Positions 25,736-36,285 of a DNA stretch of 64,000 nt are shown one piece after another. The notes beneath the pieces are model-generated. The model was not told where the DNA came from. It did not search any database and saw only the letters and a program-made list of their open reading frames with translations. Both the position numbers and the translations under genes were made by a program. The DNA is taken from NCBI RefSeq assembly GCF_900496995.4, contig NC_044011.1, forward strand, positions 18,880,041-18,944,040, in the 5' to 3' direction. Source of the stretch: Aquila chrysaetos chrysaetos. Taxonomy: Eukaryota; Chordata; Aves; Accipitriformes; Accipitridae. How positions within the stretch are numbered: the first letter of the stretch is position 1; every line of letters starts with the position of its first letter.

Positions 25736-28479
25736 TGAGGGTAACCTAGGAAAGGAGGCGCACACCTTTGTCACAGTTTTCAGTCAAAAGCAGGAAAATA
25801 TGGGAAAAATGTGCTTTTTCACACACACAATGCAAGGTTAGATCAGCAAAGTAGAGATGCTGCAGAAGTCAAATGTGTGTCCCACAAATAAAAAAGTCAA
25901 AGGCCCAGGGCAGGAGATGAAGTACACAGGAGATGAGGAGCACACAGTTTTTAGCCTCGCTAAGGTCTATGGGTCTTAAAGCTATGAATATGTTTTCTGC
26001 ACAACACAGCAGTATACCTCAGTATTGTCGATGCACAGTAGTTGACTGATGTGAGTGTTATTGTATGTGCTTTGGATGTTTTTGACCCATGCCAGTGTGT
26101 TAGAATAGGCACAGTGACAGATCAGGGCAAGAACGTCCGTGACATGCATGATTATGTGTATGTAGGTAGAAATTTGTGATTGTAATACAGTTCATTATGT
26201 ACTGATCAACAGTATTTACACATAGATTTGTTACAAATACAAGTATATGGTTTAGTGAAATAAATTCTTCCATTCTAGATTCTAGCAGTCTAATTAACAA
26301 TTTATTTGTTCCTTACATAGTGCCTTTGTGTTTACTGGGTGATGTTCCTAAGATGCTTCTTACTTTTGATAGCCCTTTGCATTTCATCTTTTTATGGGTA
26401 TTACAATATTCAAGTCCTGCTATCCTGTTTTTCATGGTTCCCCCAATTTCTAGTGTTCAAAGTGAGAGGTCTGTGGCTGCAAATGGATAGTTAGTTACCA
26501 TCTAATTGTTGGTCTGTAATGGGATATATGAATAACTTAAATGTGAAAAACCTTTTTGTTTGATTGGAAACATTGTATTGTAGGAAAGATGGGTGAGGGA
26601 GAGCAGAGGTAAGGATGGACACAAGCAATTGAAAGATTAACTCTTTTTCCAAATAATCCGGGGGTTAAAGCAATCACCAAGTCTATGAGAAAGTTTTGTT
26701 CAGTTCTTCCCAGTAGCAGAATAGACTAGAGTCTGCAACTCCCACTTCTTATTCTCTCCAACATGCTAAAGAATATGTTTGGGTGGGGAAGGTTCTTTTA
26801 ATTATTTTTGGTGGTGATGTATTTTGTATAAATAATAAAATATTCTTTGTTTTGAAGATTAGTGTTCAGGTTTCATCTCTGAAGCAGGACTGAGGGCTTA
26901 TTGTGATCTTGGCTGCTGACAGCTTGTTTTATGCGAACAAAAAAGTGTCAGCAGTAGAAAATTCAACTACCCTATAGCTTAGCCATTAAGGCACTCACGT
27001 AAAGATAGTGGGAGAGCTAGTTTGAATCTACTCTCTGTCTCATTCATGTATACCCGTGACATTTTAGCCTTGTAGTTAGGTTACTCTCTCAGGCAAAGAA
27101 CTGAACTTGTGTTGTTCATATCTTTGGTAAGCATTTTAACCCTTAATTATTAACTAAAAAAGGGGGAAAGAAGGGTGCAGGGAAAACCTCCATTATTCCT
27201 GTTGCAGTTCTGTGAATACAATCCTCCCCACTTTGCAAAAGCACCTTGCAGTCAAAAAGTATTCAAACATTTGAACAAATATTTGCAAATAATTTCAAGA
27301 GCATTAAAAATGCATTTTCCTGAATTCAATATTCCTTTTTTACTTCCTTAATTCTACATAGGCACAGCTAGCTCATTTTCCCCCTGGATGGGTACATGTG
27401 ACTTTCTTGAGCACATGAAAGATTGTTAGCAGAGAAAACAGTCTTTAAAAAATAGATCTACTGAGAACATACATAGTAAAAGCTCATTTGTGTCGTAGTA
27501 TGCCAGAGCCAAGAACAATGCAGCATGGCCAGAGATTTCAGGAGGTCTCCAGCACTTATAGCTGTAGTCCAAAGGAGCTAAGCATGTGAACCAGTCAGGT
27601 TAGTGTAAATATATAAGAGGAATACAGGGATCCAATCTGATACATCTCTTGAGTTCCACATACTCTGAGAGAGTTCTTCCAGATTCAATTCTTCACAGGG
27701 AAACTTGCTACTAGAAGGTATTTATTCAGGAAGAATTACTGCATCTTCTTCCCAAGTCCATTTGTCTTTTCTATGAACGCAATCAAAAATTAAGTTTTTT
27801 GAAAGGCTTTTAGTCAGAAAACGGACTCTTCTTTTTTTGCCAGCATTTGCGTCTTGCAGAACTATTAATATAAGAATATTAGATTTTAAAACTGAAGTTC
27901 GTGAGGAAGATTTCAAAGCGGTACCACTGGAACTAAACCAAACATTGGGATGAATGTTGTTACTGAAAATTAGACAATTATTGCTCACCAGAAGAACATA
28001 ATTCACTGGCAGTACCAGAAAATTCCCAGTGTTATGGCTAAAGCTTGACTGGCAGGGCGTAAACAAAAGTTCAGTAAGAAAGAAAAACCCTTGCTAATGC
28101 CATGGAGATACAAGGAAGCTACCGTTTCCTACCTATATTTCACATCACTTTTTTATGCAAGACAAAGGCTGCCTTGGTTGAAGATACAGGTTATGTTAGT
28201 CACACTAGTCACTTGCATTAAGCCATGTAAGCAAAGGTTTGGGTTCCCGTTGGTAATGATGTTCTTCCTTGGTTAAGAGGATTCCCCAGACACGGCCAGG
28301 GGAACCGATACTTGACACTATCTCCTCCCTTGGTAAGAAAAACCTCCTTGTCCAGAGAAAGTTTCCCTTCTCATGGAAATATAGAATGGGCTAACTGGAA
28401 AACATGCCCCACCAGGGCTGTTGACAGCACCAAGAGAAAAATCTCTGCCTGTCCAGACGAGCCAGAAGGTTCCTGCTCT
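25736..28479. other. Intergenic DNA
   Basis: AT-rich sequence with no gene recognised. It contains the tRNA-SINE-like stretch at about 26970-27050 described separately. Just before the orphan island, a strong plus-strand donor-like TTG|GTAAGA occurs at 28333, with a weak acceptor-like site ending at 28289. Confidence 0.5.
26970..27050 (+). repeat. Possible ancient tRNA-derived SINE fragment
   Basis: TAGCTTAGCCATTAAGGCAC at 26975-26994 resembles an A-box region of tRNA-derived amniote SINEs. GTTTGAATC at 27020-27028 sits where a B box (GGTTCGAATC) is expected, with GTGGGAGA between them as in those SINEs. The core and tail are not clear, so this is a remnant if real. A chance match or a decayed tRNA pseudogene is the alternative. 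Confidence 0.4.
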
Positions 28480-28870
28480 GGTTGCAGCGAAGCTCTCCTG
28501 CCAGAGGTGTTTCCTCACCAGCCGGTCAGGCCCGCGACCAGCTGGCTAGGTCCGCCCAGCCTAGGCTCCTGCTTCCCCAGCCGTGGGCCCGCACGCCTGG
28601 CCGCAAGCGTGGCCGGAGCCGGCCTTGAGAGCGCCTGGGGCTCTGCCTGCCCGGGGATGACGAAAACAGGCTCGTGCGGGCCGTCGGGCGGCCGTCTGCA
28701 GGCTGCCTGCGGAGAGAAAGCGGAGGTGGCCGGGAGCCGGCCCTGGTCGTGGCTGCTCCAGGGGCGGCTCCGTCGCTGGGGCACGGCACCGACTCCCCCC
28801 GGAGCAGCTCCTCTTCCCTGGGAGTTTGGGCCCGGGGGTGCGCCTCGCAGTGAGTCACGGGAGTCGAGGT
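28480..28870. promoter_or_regulatory. Orphan GC-rich/CpG island between AIG1 and HIVEP2
   Basis: A sharply bounded block of about 400 bp, rich in G, C and CpG, sits in otherwise AT-rich DNA about 15 kb from either main promoter. It holds no recognised coding sequence; open frames on both strands follow from composition and match no family I know. Donor-like sites on the plus strand at its right end are GCA|GTGAGT at 28850 and GAA|GTAAAC at 28881. It could be the promoter of an unannotated transcript (see the exon-like blocks at 31876 and 34051), an alternative distal promoter, or a GC-rich repeat remnant. Confidence 0.4.
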
Positions 28871-31800
28871 CCTCCTTGAAGTAAACCTGGAGAAGGACCA
28901 GTGCTCCCACTGTCCCTCCAACCTTCCCCCTCCTGTTCAGGATGGAAAGAAGTGCAGGACCACACTGTGAGCCACCGCTTACAGGGTTCCCGCTCAACCC
29001 CAGGGCAACCGCACTGGGGGAACCTGGGGAATGTATTTATCTTTGCTGCATAGATCATGAACTGTATTTAAATAATGTAATTCAGCTGATCACTGAATGG
29101 GCTTTTGCTTTAAAAGTGGACTAAAATGTGAAATGGTAAATGAAGTAGGCATGTCTTTGTCTCTGTAGATGCACAAACTGATTTGACTGTAGTAAAAACG
29201 TAGCCAAAAAGATCAGAATGTAAGTCCGTTCAGTTTAATCAACAAAAACTCTTTCCTCAAAGGACTGTCAAAAAAGGATTAACTTTTATTCATTTTATTC
29301 ATTTTATGGGAGAAAGCTACATCTCTTATCCTCAAATTAAATTTATTTACCCACATGTAAGGGAAAAAAAGAGCCTGAGAGATGCCCTGAGATTTAAAAT
29401 TCAGTAGATTTTGCTTCTGGTTCCATTAGATCCTTTCCTTCTTGAATTTCAAAGACTTTTAAACAACTGAGTCATGCTACCTAAAAAAATTGCACAAAAT
29501 GATCTGACTTTCAGAAGAATGATCGTTATGGCTGAACCTTGGAAAAAGCGGTAAGAGGCCAGCTTAAAGTACTAGGCGTATCTTATTGTCAGTCTTATAA
29601 CACTGAGCTCTGATCAGCTGTGATAGTCTAGTTTTCTTGGCAAGTTTTCATATTGCATTCAGGAGAGCAAAGTTATTTCAGGCTGAACAACAGCAACAAC
29701 TATTTATGTCCTCCAAACAACACACCCCATGTATCTTTACTGTCAACTAATCTGATTCATGTATATAAGTTATTACCCTGTCACTTTATCGGAAAGGACC
29801 CAGTGATATATCCTCTTACTTAGGGGAAAATCACAATAGCCTTAAGAAAAAACTTGCACCGAGTACCAAGATGCGGCTGATACCAGAAAAATGAGAGCAG
29901 TTGGCAAGTGAAAGCAGTTCAGCCCCTTCCTTCCCATGTCAGCCCATCGGTGCCATGACTTAGATTAGCGCAGTGGACTCCTGATGTCCTGGGGCCTTGG
30001 GTATTTGTTCTGGTTCCTTGCCTGTAATCCCACCTATGGAGTAAGATACCGGACTGAGACTGGGGGCCAGTTAAACTTGATGCTGATCCTACCACATTCT
30101 TCCCCAATGGCATGAGGAAAGTCCAGGGCAGTGATAGAAATCTCCCCTCTCTGGGATTCAAGCAGCATATCCCATCTTTTTCCCCTGTGAAAGCCTAGCT
30201 CTACTGCCCTAGGAAAAGCACTGGGAAATAATTTTTTATATATGTGGGAGGCAATTGCTGACAATGACAGCAATTTTTTGACATCTGACTTCTGATAAAT
30301 AGAATCAAGTTCTTGATTCCACTTGCCGTCCTATCCTATATACAAACCCCATCAAAACATGTGTGGTGGAAATGCACCAAAAAGGAAGACATTGCAGCCA
30401 CTCTGTAAGAAAGGTCACAGAAAGCACCAGGGAGGTCTGCTCCTCCTGATTTTCTTGCCTGTCAGCACAAGTGAAGTCATAATCTTTTAGCTTCAGCTTC
30501 CCATCTGTAGAAAAGGCCTATTTTCTTGCTTATACAGAAGGCTTGGGAGAGCAATCTTTTTAGAGGCAATCACACAGTACAGCAAGAGTAGCCACAATAA
30601 AGAGGGAGCCTCCACTAGCAAAATCTTTGGGGGAGTCTAGAGATGACTTTTAACTGAATCCTACATTTTACCATGCATTACATATATACAATACTTGGCA
30701 TATGTAGCACTTAGAAGAAATAGCAGGCTTTTAAAATAGTCAATTAACTGATTAAAAAAACGTATCTGTGTCCTTAGAAAGGTAAAAATACATGTTTCTG
30801 TTAAATAGTTAAAAACCCTACCTTTCTTCTTAAAATCCTCCTTAGTAAATCTTTGACTTTATTCTGTCCCTTCTAAATATCTAAAGCTTTTTTTGAGGAG
30901 CAGTCTGAATCTCAGTCTGTCCCAAGAGATTAGGACACCCATGTTCAGTCAGTGCTAGCAGGGCTCTGACTCTGTGGGAACAATGACACACGATAGTCTT
31001 GTCATCTGGAATATCCATTTAGCATCCTATTTTTTCAAATATTTTATGCTTGGTCTTCATTGCTGTTTTCTTTAATCTAAGTCTTATAAAATCTGAAGGC
31101 AAAAATATGTAGTTAAGTTTCACAGTGATCAAGGATTATCTGACTGATGGAACTGTGATTTGTTAGAAAGTATCTTATAGCCCCTAAAGAGAAAAAAAAA
31201 AAAAAAATCGATCACAGAACCTATGAAAACATTCTATTCTTTCATAAAATGTTTAGCTGGTTTACATGTTATAAAAGTCAGTTTATCAGAGTTATAAATA
31301 ACAGTACAGCACACTAAAAGTCAGATTAATGTATACCAATACAAAATGCATTTCATCAAGCAGTACAGTCATTCATGTAGATAGCTTTAGCCAGTTTATT
31401 ACTAACCTGATTGGATACTCAGGATACTTATAATGGATTTAATTTGGTAATAATAAAGTATTGCTTACCCTAATGGTGCTATCCAGATTAATAGGTTTTA
31501 AATGGTTAGAGCTATTTTATTATCTCTTCCTGGCTAATGAACTAGCCTATATATGCACTGTACATTGAATGATGGAGACCAATAATTTAAGCAATATCAT
31601 TACAGTGGTATCAATATGGGACATCTGAAAGGTTTTTGTCTTATACATTAAAAGGTAAAGTTGAAGTTTATGAAGGAGAAGTGCTCTCAATGTTTAATGT
31701 GTGCAGCAGAAACTGTAAATAGCTGACAAAACACTAGGAAATTGGTACTGTTCGAGTGCCTCACCACTCCTCACTCAAACCATCTGTCAGGCACTTCTTC

Positions 31801-31875
31801 AGGAAAAAAAAATCCACAATTTTTAGAAATGTTTGTTCTGAAAATGCAAATTAATATTTTTTTATTTATTTCCAG
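28871..31875. other. Intergenic or intronic DNA, candidate conserved block at 31220-31650
   Basis: AT-rich, without datable mobile elements. An A-run of about 17 nt lies at about 31191-31207. The following 31220-31650 is low in repeats and CpG, and rich in homeobox-type cores such as TTAAT and ATTA. It looks like many conserved enhancers, although I have no alignment to show it. MIR- or tail-like words near 30490 are too short to call. Confidence 0.4.
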
Positions 31876-31978
31876 TCACGTAGATGGATCCGTTTCTTAC
31901 ACCACGTCTGCAGAGAGATATGGTGCTTATTTAACTACTTCAGAAAAAGGTTGTGAAGGCTCAGGCAGCCCATCCAAG
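31876..31978 (+). CDS. Exon-like block A of an unrecognised spliced transcript
   Basis: A pyrimidine-rich tract ending TTTATTTATTTCCAG leads into 103 nt that finish at CCAAG|GTAAGT, a near-perfect donor. Only one of the three frames is open through the block. It reads HVDGSVSY at the start and GCEGSGSPSK at the end, about 34 residues rich in Ser, Thr, Gly and charged residues. The exon would take 2 nt of a codon from an upstream exon and end in phase 0. I do not recognise the peptide. No upstream coding exon or start codon was identified with confidence. Alternatives are a long non-coding RNA exon, a distal 5' exon of HIVEP2, or chance. Confidence 0.35.
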
Positions 31979-32768
31979 GTAAGTTTGAAATCTCTGTTTA
32001 GCTTTGCTAAAGAAGGAGTGGTGTGGCTGAGGACACACGGAGTGCGGTTTGCCAAGTGTCTTCAGCTTGCGTCCAGCTCAGTTGCAGACGCTGAAAAAGC
32101 CAGTTTTGCCCTTCCATCTCCTGCCCACGTCCTCCAGCCCCCTTTGCAAGTGCTTTGCTGGTGCTGCTGACAGTGCAGCTCGCACAAATACTAATGCCAG
32201 CAGAGAAGAGGTGGTGGAACAACAGGACTAGGGACATCGGGAAGGGGAAGCTCATCTCCCTCAGTGACACCATGGACTTATATCACTTTCAGCAGCTTGT
32301 AAAACTTCACTGCAGTGCCCCAGCTCAGCAAGCTGCACAAATATGTGCCTAACTTGAGGCACACGGACTATTGGTAAGAAAATATTGAAGCATATGCTTT
32401 AACTTAAACCACATTATTAAGTGCTTCCTGAATTGAGATGATTTCCTTCTCAGTATTTCTTCTCTTCCCATCCAGCATAACTTTATTTTTTCACTCCCTG
32501 CCAATATGCACTTCGTTTCCCTCTTTGCATATTGCCAGCTATCCCTCGACTTTCCAATTGTGCATGTTTTCATTCTCTTAGGCTACCTCTATCTCGGTGT
32601 GTAACAGAGGGCCAGGGCATGGTTTTAGCCCTCTGCTTGTTAGCCTGTTGTTCAGCGGTGAACGTGTTTCCTGGCAGGGTTTTGGCTTGTGCCAAACAGC
32701 AGTCTGCCAGATACACCTGAGCACAGCCTGGGGAATAGCATGGGCTCAGGGCTGTTCCTGCCAGGTAG

Positions 32769-32794
32769 TGTGTGTGTGTGTGTGTGTGTGTGTG
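32769..32794. repeat. (TG)13 microsatellite
   Basis: Thirteen uninterrupted TG units, a likely length-polymorphic marker. A 16-bp imperfect tandem duplication beginning GGCATTAAAGAT follows at 32815-32846. Confidence 0.97.
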
Positions 32795-32814
32795 ATGCCT
32801 CTCTATTTTGGGAA

Positions 32815-32846
32815 GGCATTAAAGATGCAAGGCATTAAAGATAGAA
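32815..32846. repeat. 16-bp imperfect tandem duplication
   Basis: Units 32815-32830 and 32831-32846 share GGCATTAAAGAT and differ only near the end. A local slippage product next to the TG microsatellite. Confidence 0.85.
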
Positions 32847-34050
32847 GTCCTCAGGGACAGAGAACGGGTCCTAGGCTGGTTCGTTGACTAGCACAGCTAT
32901 AGCTTTGTTGTCTTCCATGTTGTATGAGTCTGGTTGAAAAGTAATAAGAACCAAATTAAAAAGTCCAGATCTCTTTAAATGAGTTTGGATTCAGATTTCC
33001 ATACCAGTCTATTCTGGCATCAGAACCTATGGTATGGAAGGAAAATCCACTTCTGTGCCATTTCTAATTGCTGCACTGTTTCCTGTGGCCTTGTGGAGAC
33101 AGATAATGGAAATAAAAAGCTTGGAAGTACTACACTGTAAGTCAGCCTGAGACAGCATAATTAAAGATCCCAAACTGTAGACAAGTTTTGGTCACCAGCT
33201 ACCTAATTTGTTGGCCCAACTATTTCTTTAATCAGAAGAAGGTTTTATTGTTGATTGCACTAACAGCACTTCACTGAAGCCAAACTTGAAACTTTCTGTT
33301 TTCTCGGGACTTAGATGTTTGTTAGGCTTTCCACAAATGTTCTTCTTCAGTTGTGGTATCTTGAATGGTACAGAATATGCAGGCAGTATCATGTTATATT
33401 CAACTAAATGGGTAATGTCTATGCAGTCTCTGAAGTCCTGTTGGGATGATAATGGACGACTAGCATTGAAGAGGACTAGCAAATCTGTCAGGCTGGTTTA
33501 CTGTTAACACAGCCACCTATTTTGATCTGTGTATTATCTCCCCTAACAGACTATTCTACTCTTATTTCCTTTAATTTGTCTGAAGCTATATCTGACCTCA
33601 TGGATTCAGTGGTTTTTTTCCCCCACAACATCTCCCACTTTCTTACTATATCTGGCTGCTAGAATATTTTTTACATTTTATTCTTTTGACCAAAGTCTAT
33701 GTTAATTTACACTTCAGGAACATCTGTTGCCTACAGTCATCAACTGTCTTCAGCCATATTTTGGTTTTTGGTCTGAAACTAAAGATGCAATTTTGATTTT
33801 TTGAAAGAAAAGCATTTTGCCTGAACTATTAACAGACATTTACACCTACCTAGGGCAGAGAAAATGAGACAAAAAGATGGCCTTTAATTTATTATATGGC
33901 TGTGAATGAGGCTTCTGTGCCCACTGCTCACAGCACACAGGGTTAGCTGCTGCCAACTTTTCTGTAGTTCCAAAAATTTCAGGATTTTTGAAATATAATT
34001 ACAGTTTAAATGAAGATGCCACAGAACTTTTAATTTGCTTTTTTCTACAG

Positions 34051-34092
34051 TCCAGGGACCTCGAGCCAGGAACGCTGATGACCATGCTGTAA
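34051..34092 (+). CDS. Exon-like block B of an unrecognised spliced transcript, with stop codon
   Basis: A strong acceptor, TTTGCTTTTTTCTACAG, ends at 34050. Read in the phase left by block A (phase 0), the sequence encodes SRDLEPGTLMTML and then the stop TAA at 34090-34092. The two blocks therefore join without a frame break, giving a short Ser/Gly-rich C-terminus. An AATAAA signal lies about 100 bp after the stop. The stop overlaps a possible donor, CT|GTAAGC, at 34089, so the block could instead be an internal non-coding exon. The protein family is unknown to me. Confidence 0.32.
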   Translation, partial: SRDLEPGTLMTML

Positions 34093-34189
34093 GCCCAGGA
34101 GTAAATCTCAATTTATACATGTTGGTATCTACCAACTGACTTTCCCCAGCTGAACAGGCTTCTTGCTAGTTCCTTGGCAAAACATTGTT

Positions 34190-34195
34190 AATAAA
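34190..34195 (+). terminator. Canonical AATAAA polyadenylation signal downstream of block B
   Basis: AATAAA about 100 bp after the candidate stop codon. A CA cleavage-type dinucleotide follows at about 34200, with GT-rich sequence near 34232-34245. AATAAA is common in AT-rich DNA, so its weight comes only from its position after block B. Confidence 0.3.
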
Positions 34196-34214
34196 CTGGC
34201 AATTTAAATTTCTA

Positions 34215-36084
34215 GCTTTGGGGTAAAAATGCTTTTTAAGTGGTCTGTCAATGTCCTTATTGGCCAAAAAGACAATCTGCCTCTTTTTTTTTTTTTCCCC
34301 CATCTCCTGTGATTCCTCATAATTGTACTGAGACCACAACTATAGTTGTTAACAACCAACATCGAATGAATGCAACCTGTTTCAATTTAGTAGTGTCCAC
34401 CCACATGAAAAATGAAATAATTCTCAATAAGTAAGAAAACCATGTACATGCATACTAACAGTCACTGGAGAAGGGAAAGTGCATTATTAGCGTACTGATT
34501 TGGGCTAAATTGTACTTCTCCTCCTAGAGGTGTATAAGAAATGTCACTGTCTATGAGAAAGGATTGGAGGGCACAGGATTGTAAAGTCTAGGGCACTTAA
34601 GCATTTGTTTAACTTCAATCCCAAGAGAACATCACTGAAATCACTAGGTTTATTCCTGCACTTAACAGTAAGTATACCTTTACATACCAGCTTGACTTCA
34701 GACTTGACTGGACTATACTGACTCTATGCAATTTTACCCAGCTCCCATTGATGTAAGAATCATTGTGCAGTCCTTAGTGCGTCTTAAGTGATATTTAATA
34801 TTCCATTAGAGAAATGTTGTTTCCATTACAGTTTACAATTGTAACATTTAAAGACTATCATTAAAATACGTAGCTTTATAACATAGTTCTTTAGTATAGG
34901 TAGCAGATTGCTACTTACCGGCAGCTGGTCATGTATTAATTTTTCAGAAACATGTTTCCTGAATATGACTAATGACTCACATCCCTTTCGTATCTCTTTA
35001 TTACAGATGAATGGTATATGGATTCTGAAATGCAAAACATATGCTGAACACCCAATTGGGCTGTGACAATGGCTCAAAAATATTAGAAGTTAAAAAGATC
35101 AGTTAATACAAAGTTTGCTGTCTGGGTATTTCACATTTATAAACTTGTGGTCTTCAGAAAATAGAGTTTATATTGATCTTTTAGCTATTAGAATTGGTTA
35201 CATCATGACAAATCAGTATCCTGCTGGAGATCTTTTAATGCATTTCTGTTTTCAAAGCAGAAAATATAACATGCTCTGCAATGTCTCTTTCATTATGAAG
35301 AAGAAAAACAGCTCAAGTATGAACTGAAATTTTCAATGAATGCTTCTCTATATAATCTTTGAAACCGAAAATCATGAAGAAGCCCAAAAGTAGTCACACG
35401 TTTGCAGAAAGAGAGGCTAATTGTGACTGAAAAAAAACCCCATAAATTGGTAGGAAGATAAGAGCTGCCACTTCTGCAGCCAAATGAAAGCTCCATGTAA
35501 TTTATTCTCCTCAAAGTGCGGCCAGTTACATTGCTTAGGGAAAGAATTTCCTCTTTTTGTCTCCTATACTTTTTCCATGATACACCCACTTCTGCCAGCC
35601 AGCGAGTGGTTTAGGGACAGACCCCATGAGCATCTGCATACATATGGGCCTTTGTTTTAATAGCTCATAATGGACTATCTCACAGCTAATGAGGCAAATC
35701 TTGTTTCGAAGAGATTCATACTTTGGCACCCCACAGCATTCTTCTGCCCCAGGTCCACGCTTTAACCATGTGCTGTGTCAAGAAGTGGTTCTTTTTGCTT
35801 GTTTTAAATCTGCTAAGCCTGGTAGTTTTCTTGGAGGGATGGAGGGAAGGAGGGAGGGAGGGAGGGAGGGAGGGAATGAGGGACAGCACCCTACTATTTT
35901 TTAGATTTTGATTATATCAAAGTGAGCATTCACTTCTGGCTCACCCTTGTGCCCTGCCTGCCCGAGGATTTAGTCAGCTGAGCGGTCCCACTCAGAGCAC
36001 AGTGGGCAGAAAATGACCAGAAGTGCATTTTGTATGTGCCACCCTAGACCTATACAGCTCTATAGTCTTTTTATCCCTTTCATT
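34215..36084. other. Intergenic DNA
   Basis: AT-rich sequence without a recognised gene. It contains the GGGA-type purine repeat described separately. No mobile element was recognised in this stretch. Confidence 0.5.
35834..35875. repeat. (GGGA)n-type purine tract
   Basis: A run of GGGA/GGGAAGGA units of about 40 bp on the plus strand. It can form triplex or G-quadruplex structures and is probably length-polymorphic. Confidence 0.95.
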
Positions 36085-36285
36085 TCTGGATGACTCCCAA
36101 TAATTGCGCTGTCTTCTTGGTCACCACTGAACATGGAGCTGATAGTTTTACAGAACAGCCTGCAATGACTTCCAGACCTTTTTTTGCTCAGTGATAGCTA
36201 GTATAGACCCTGTGACTGTGATGGTGAGTCTAGAGTTAGATCTCTCCCTGTTTTGTGCTTACTGACAATAAATTTTCTTCACTTT
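36085..36285 (-). mobile_element. Ancient CR1-L-like LINE fragment, antisense
   Basis: Read on the minus strand, this matches the region after the reverse-transcriptase core of the ancient CR1 family. It shows TCTATACTAGCTATCACTGA, then a GGTCTGGAAGTCATTGCAGG block, then TGTTCAGTGGTGACCAAGAA. The same part of the family is present in the longer copy at 24385-25735 as its GATCTTGGAGT block. It is too diverged to code. Confidence 0.7.

Noticed and set aside
28312-28884. 190-codon plus-strand frame over the orphan island
   Set aside because: It starts at a TTG rather than an ATG in the first codon and shows no domain. Kept only as a possible transcript region.
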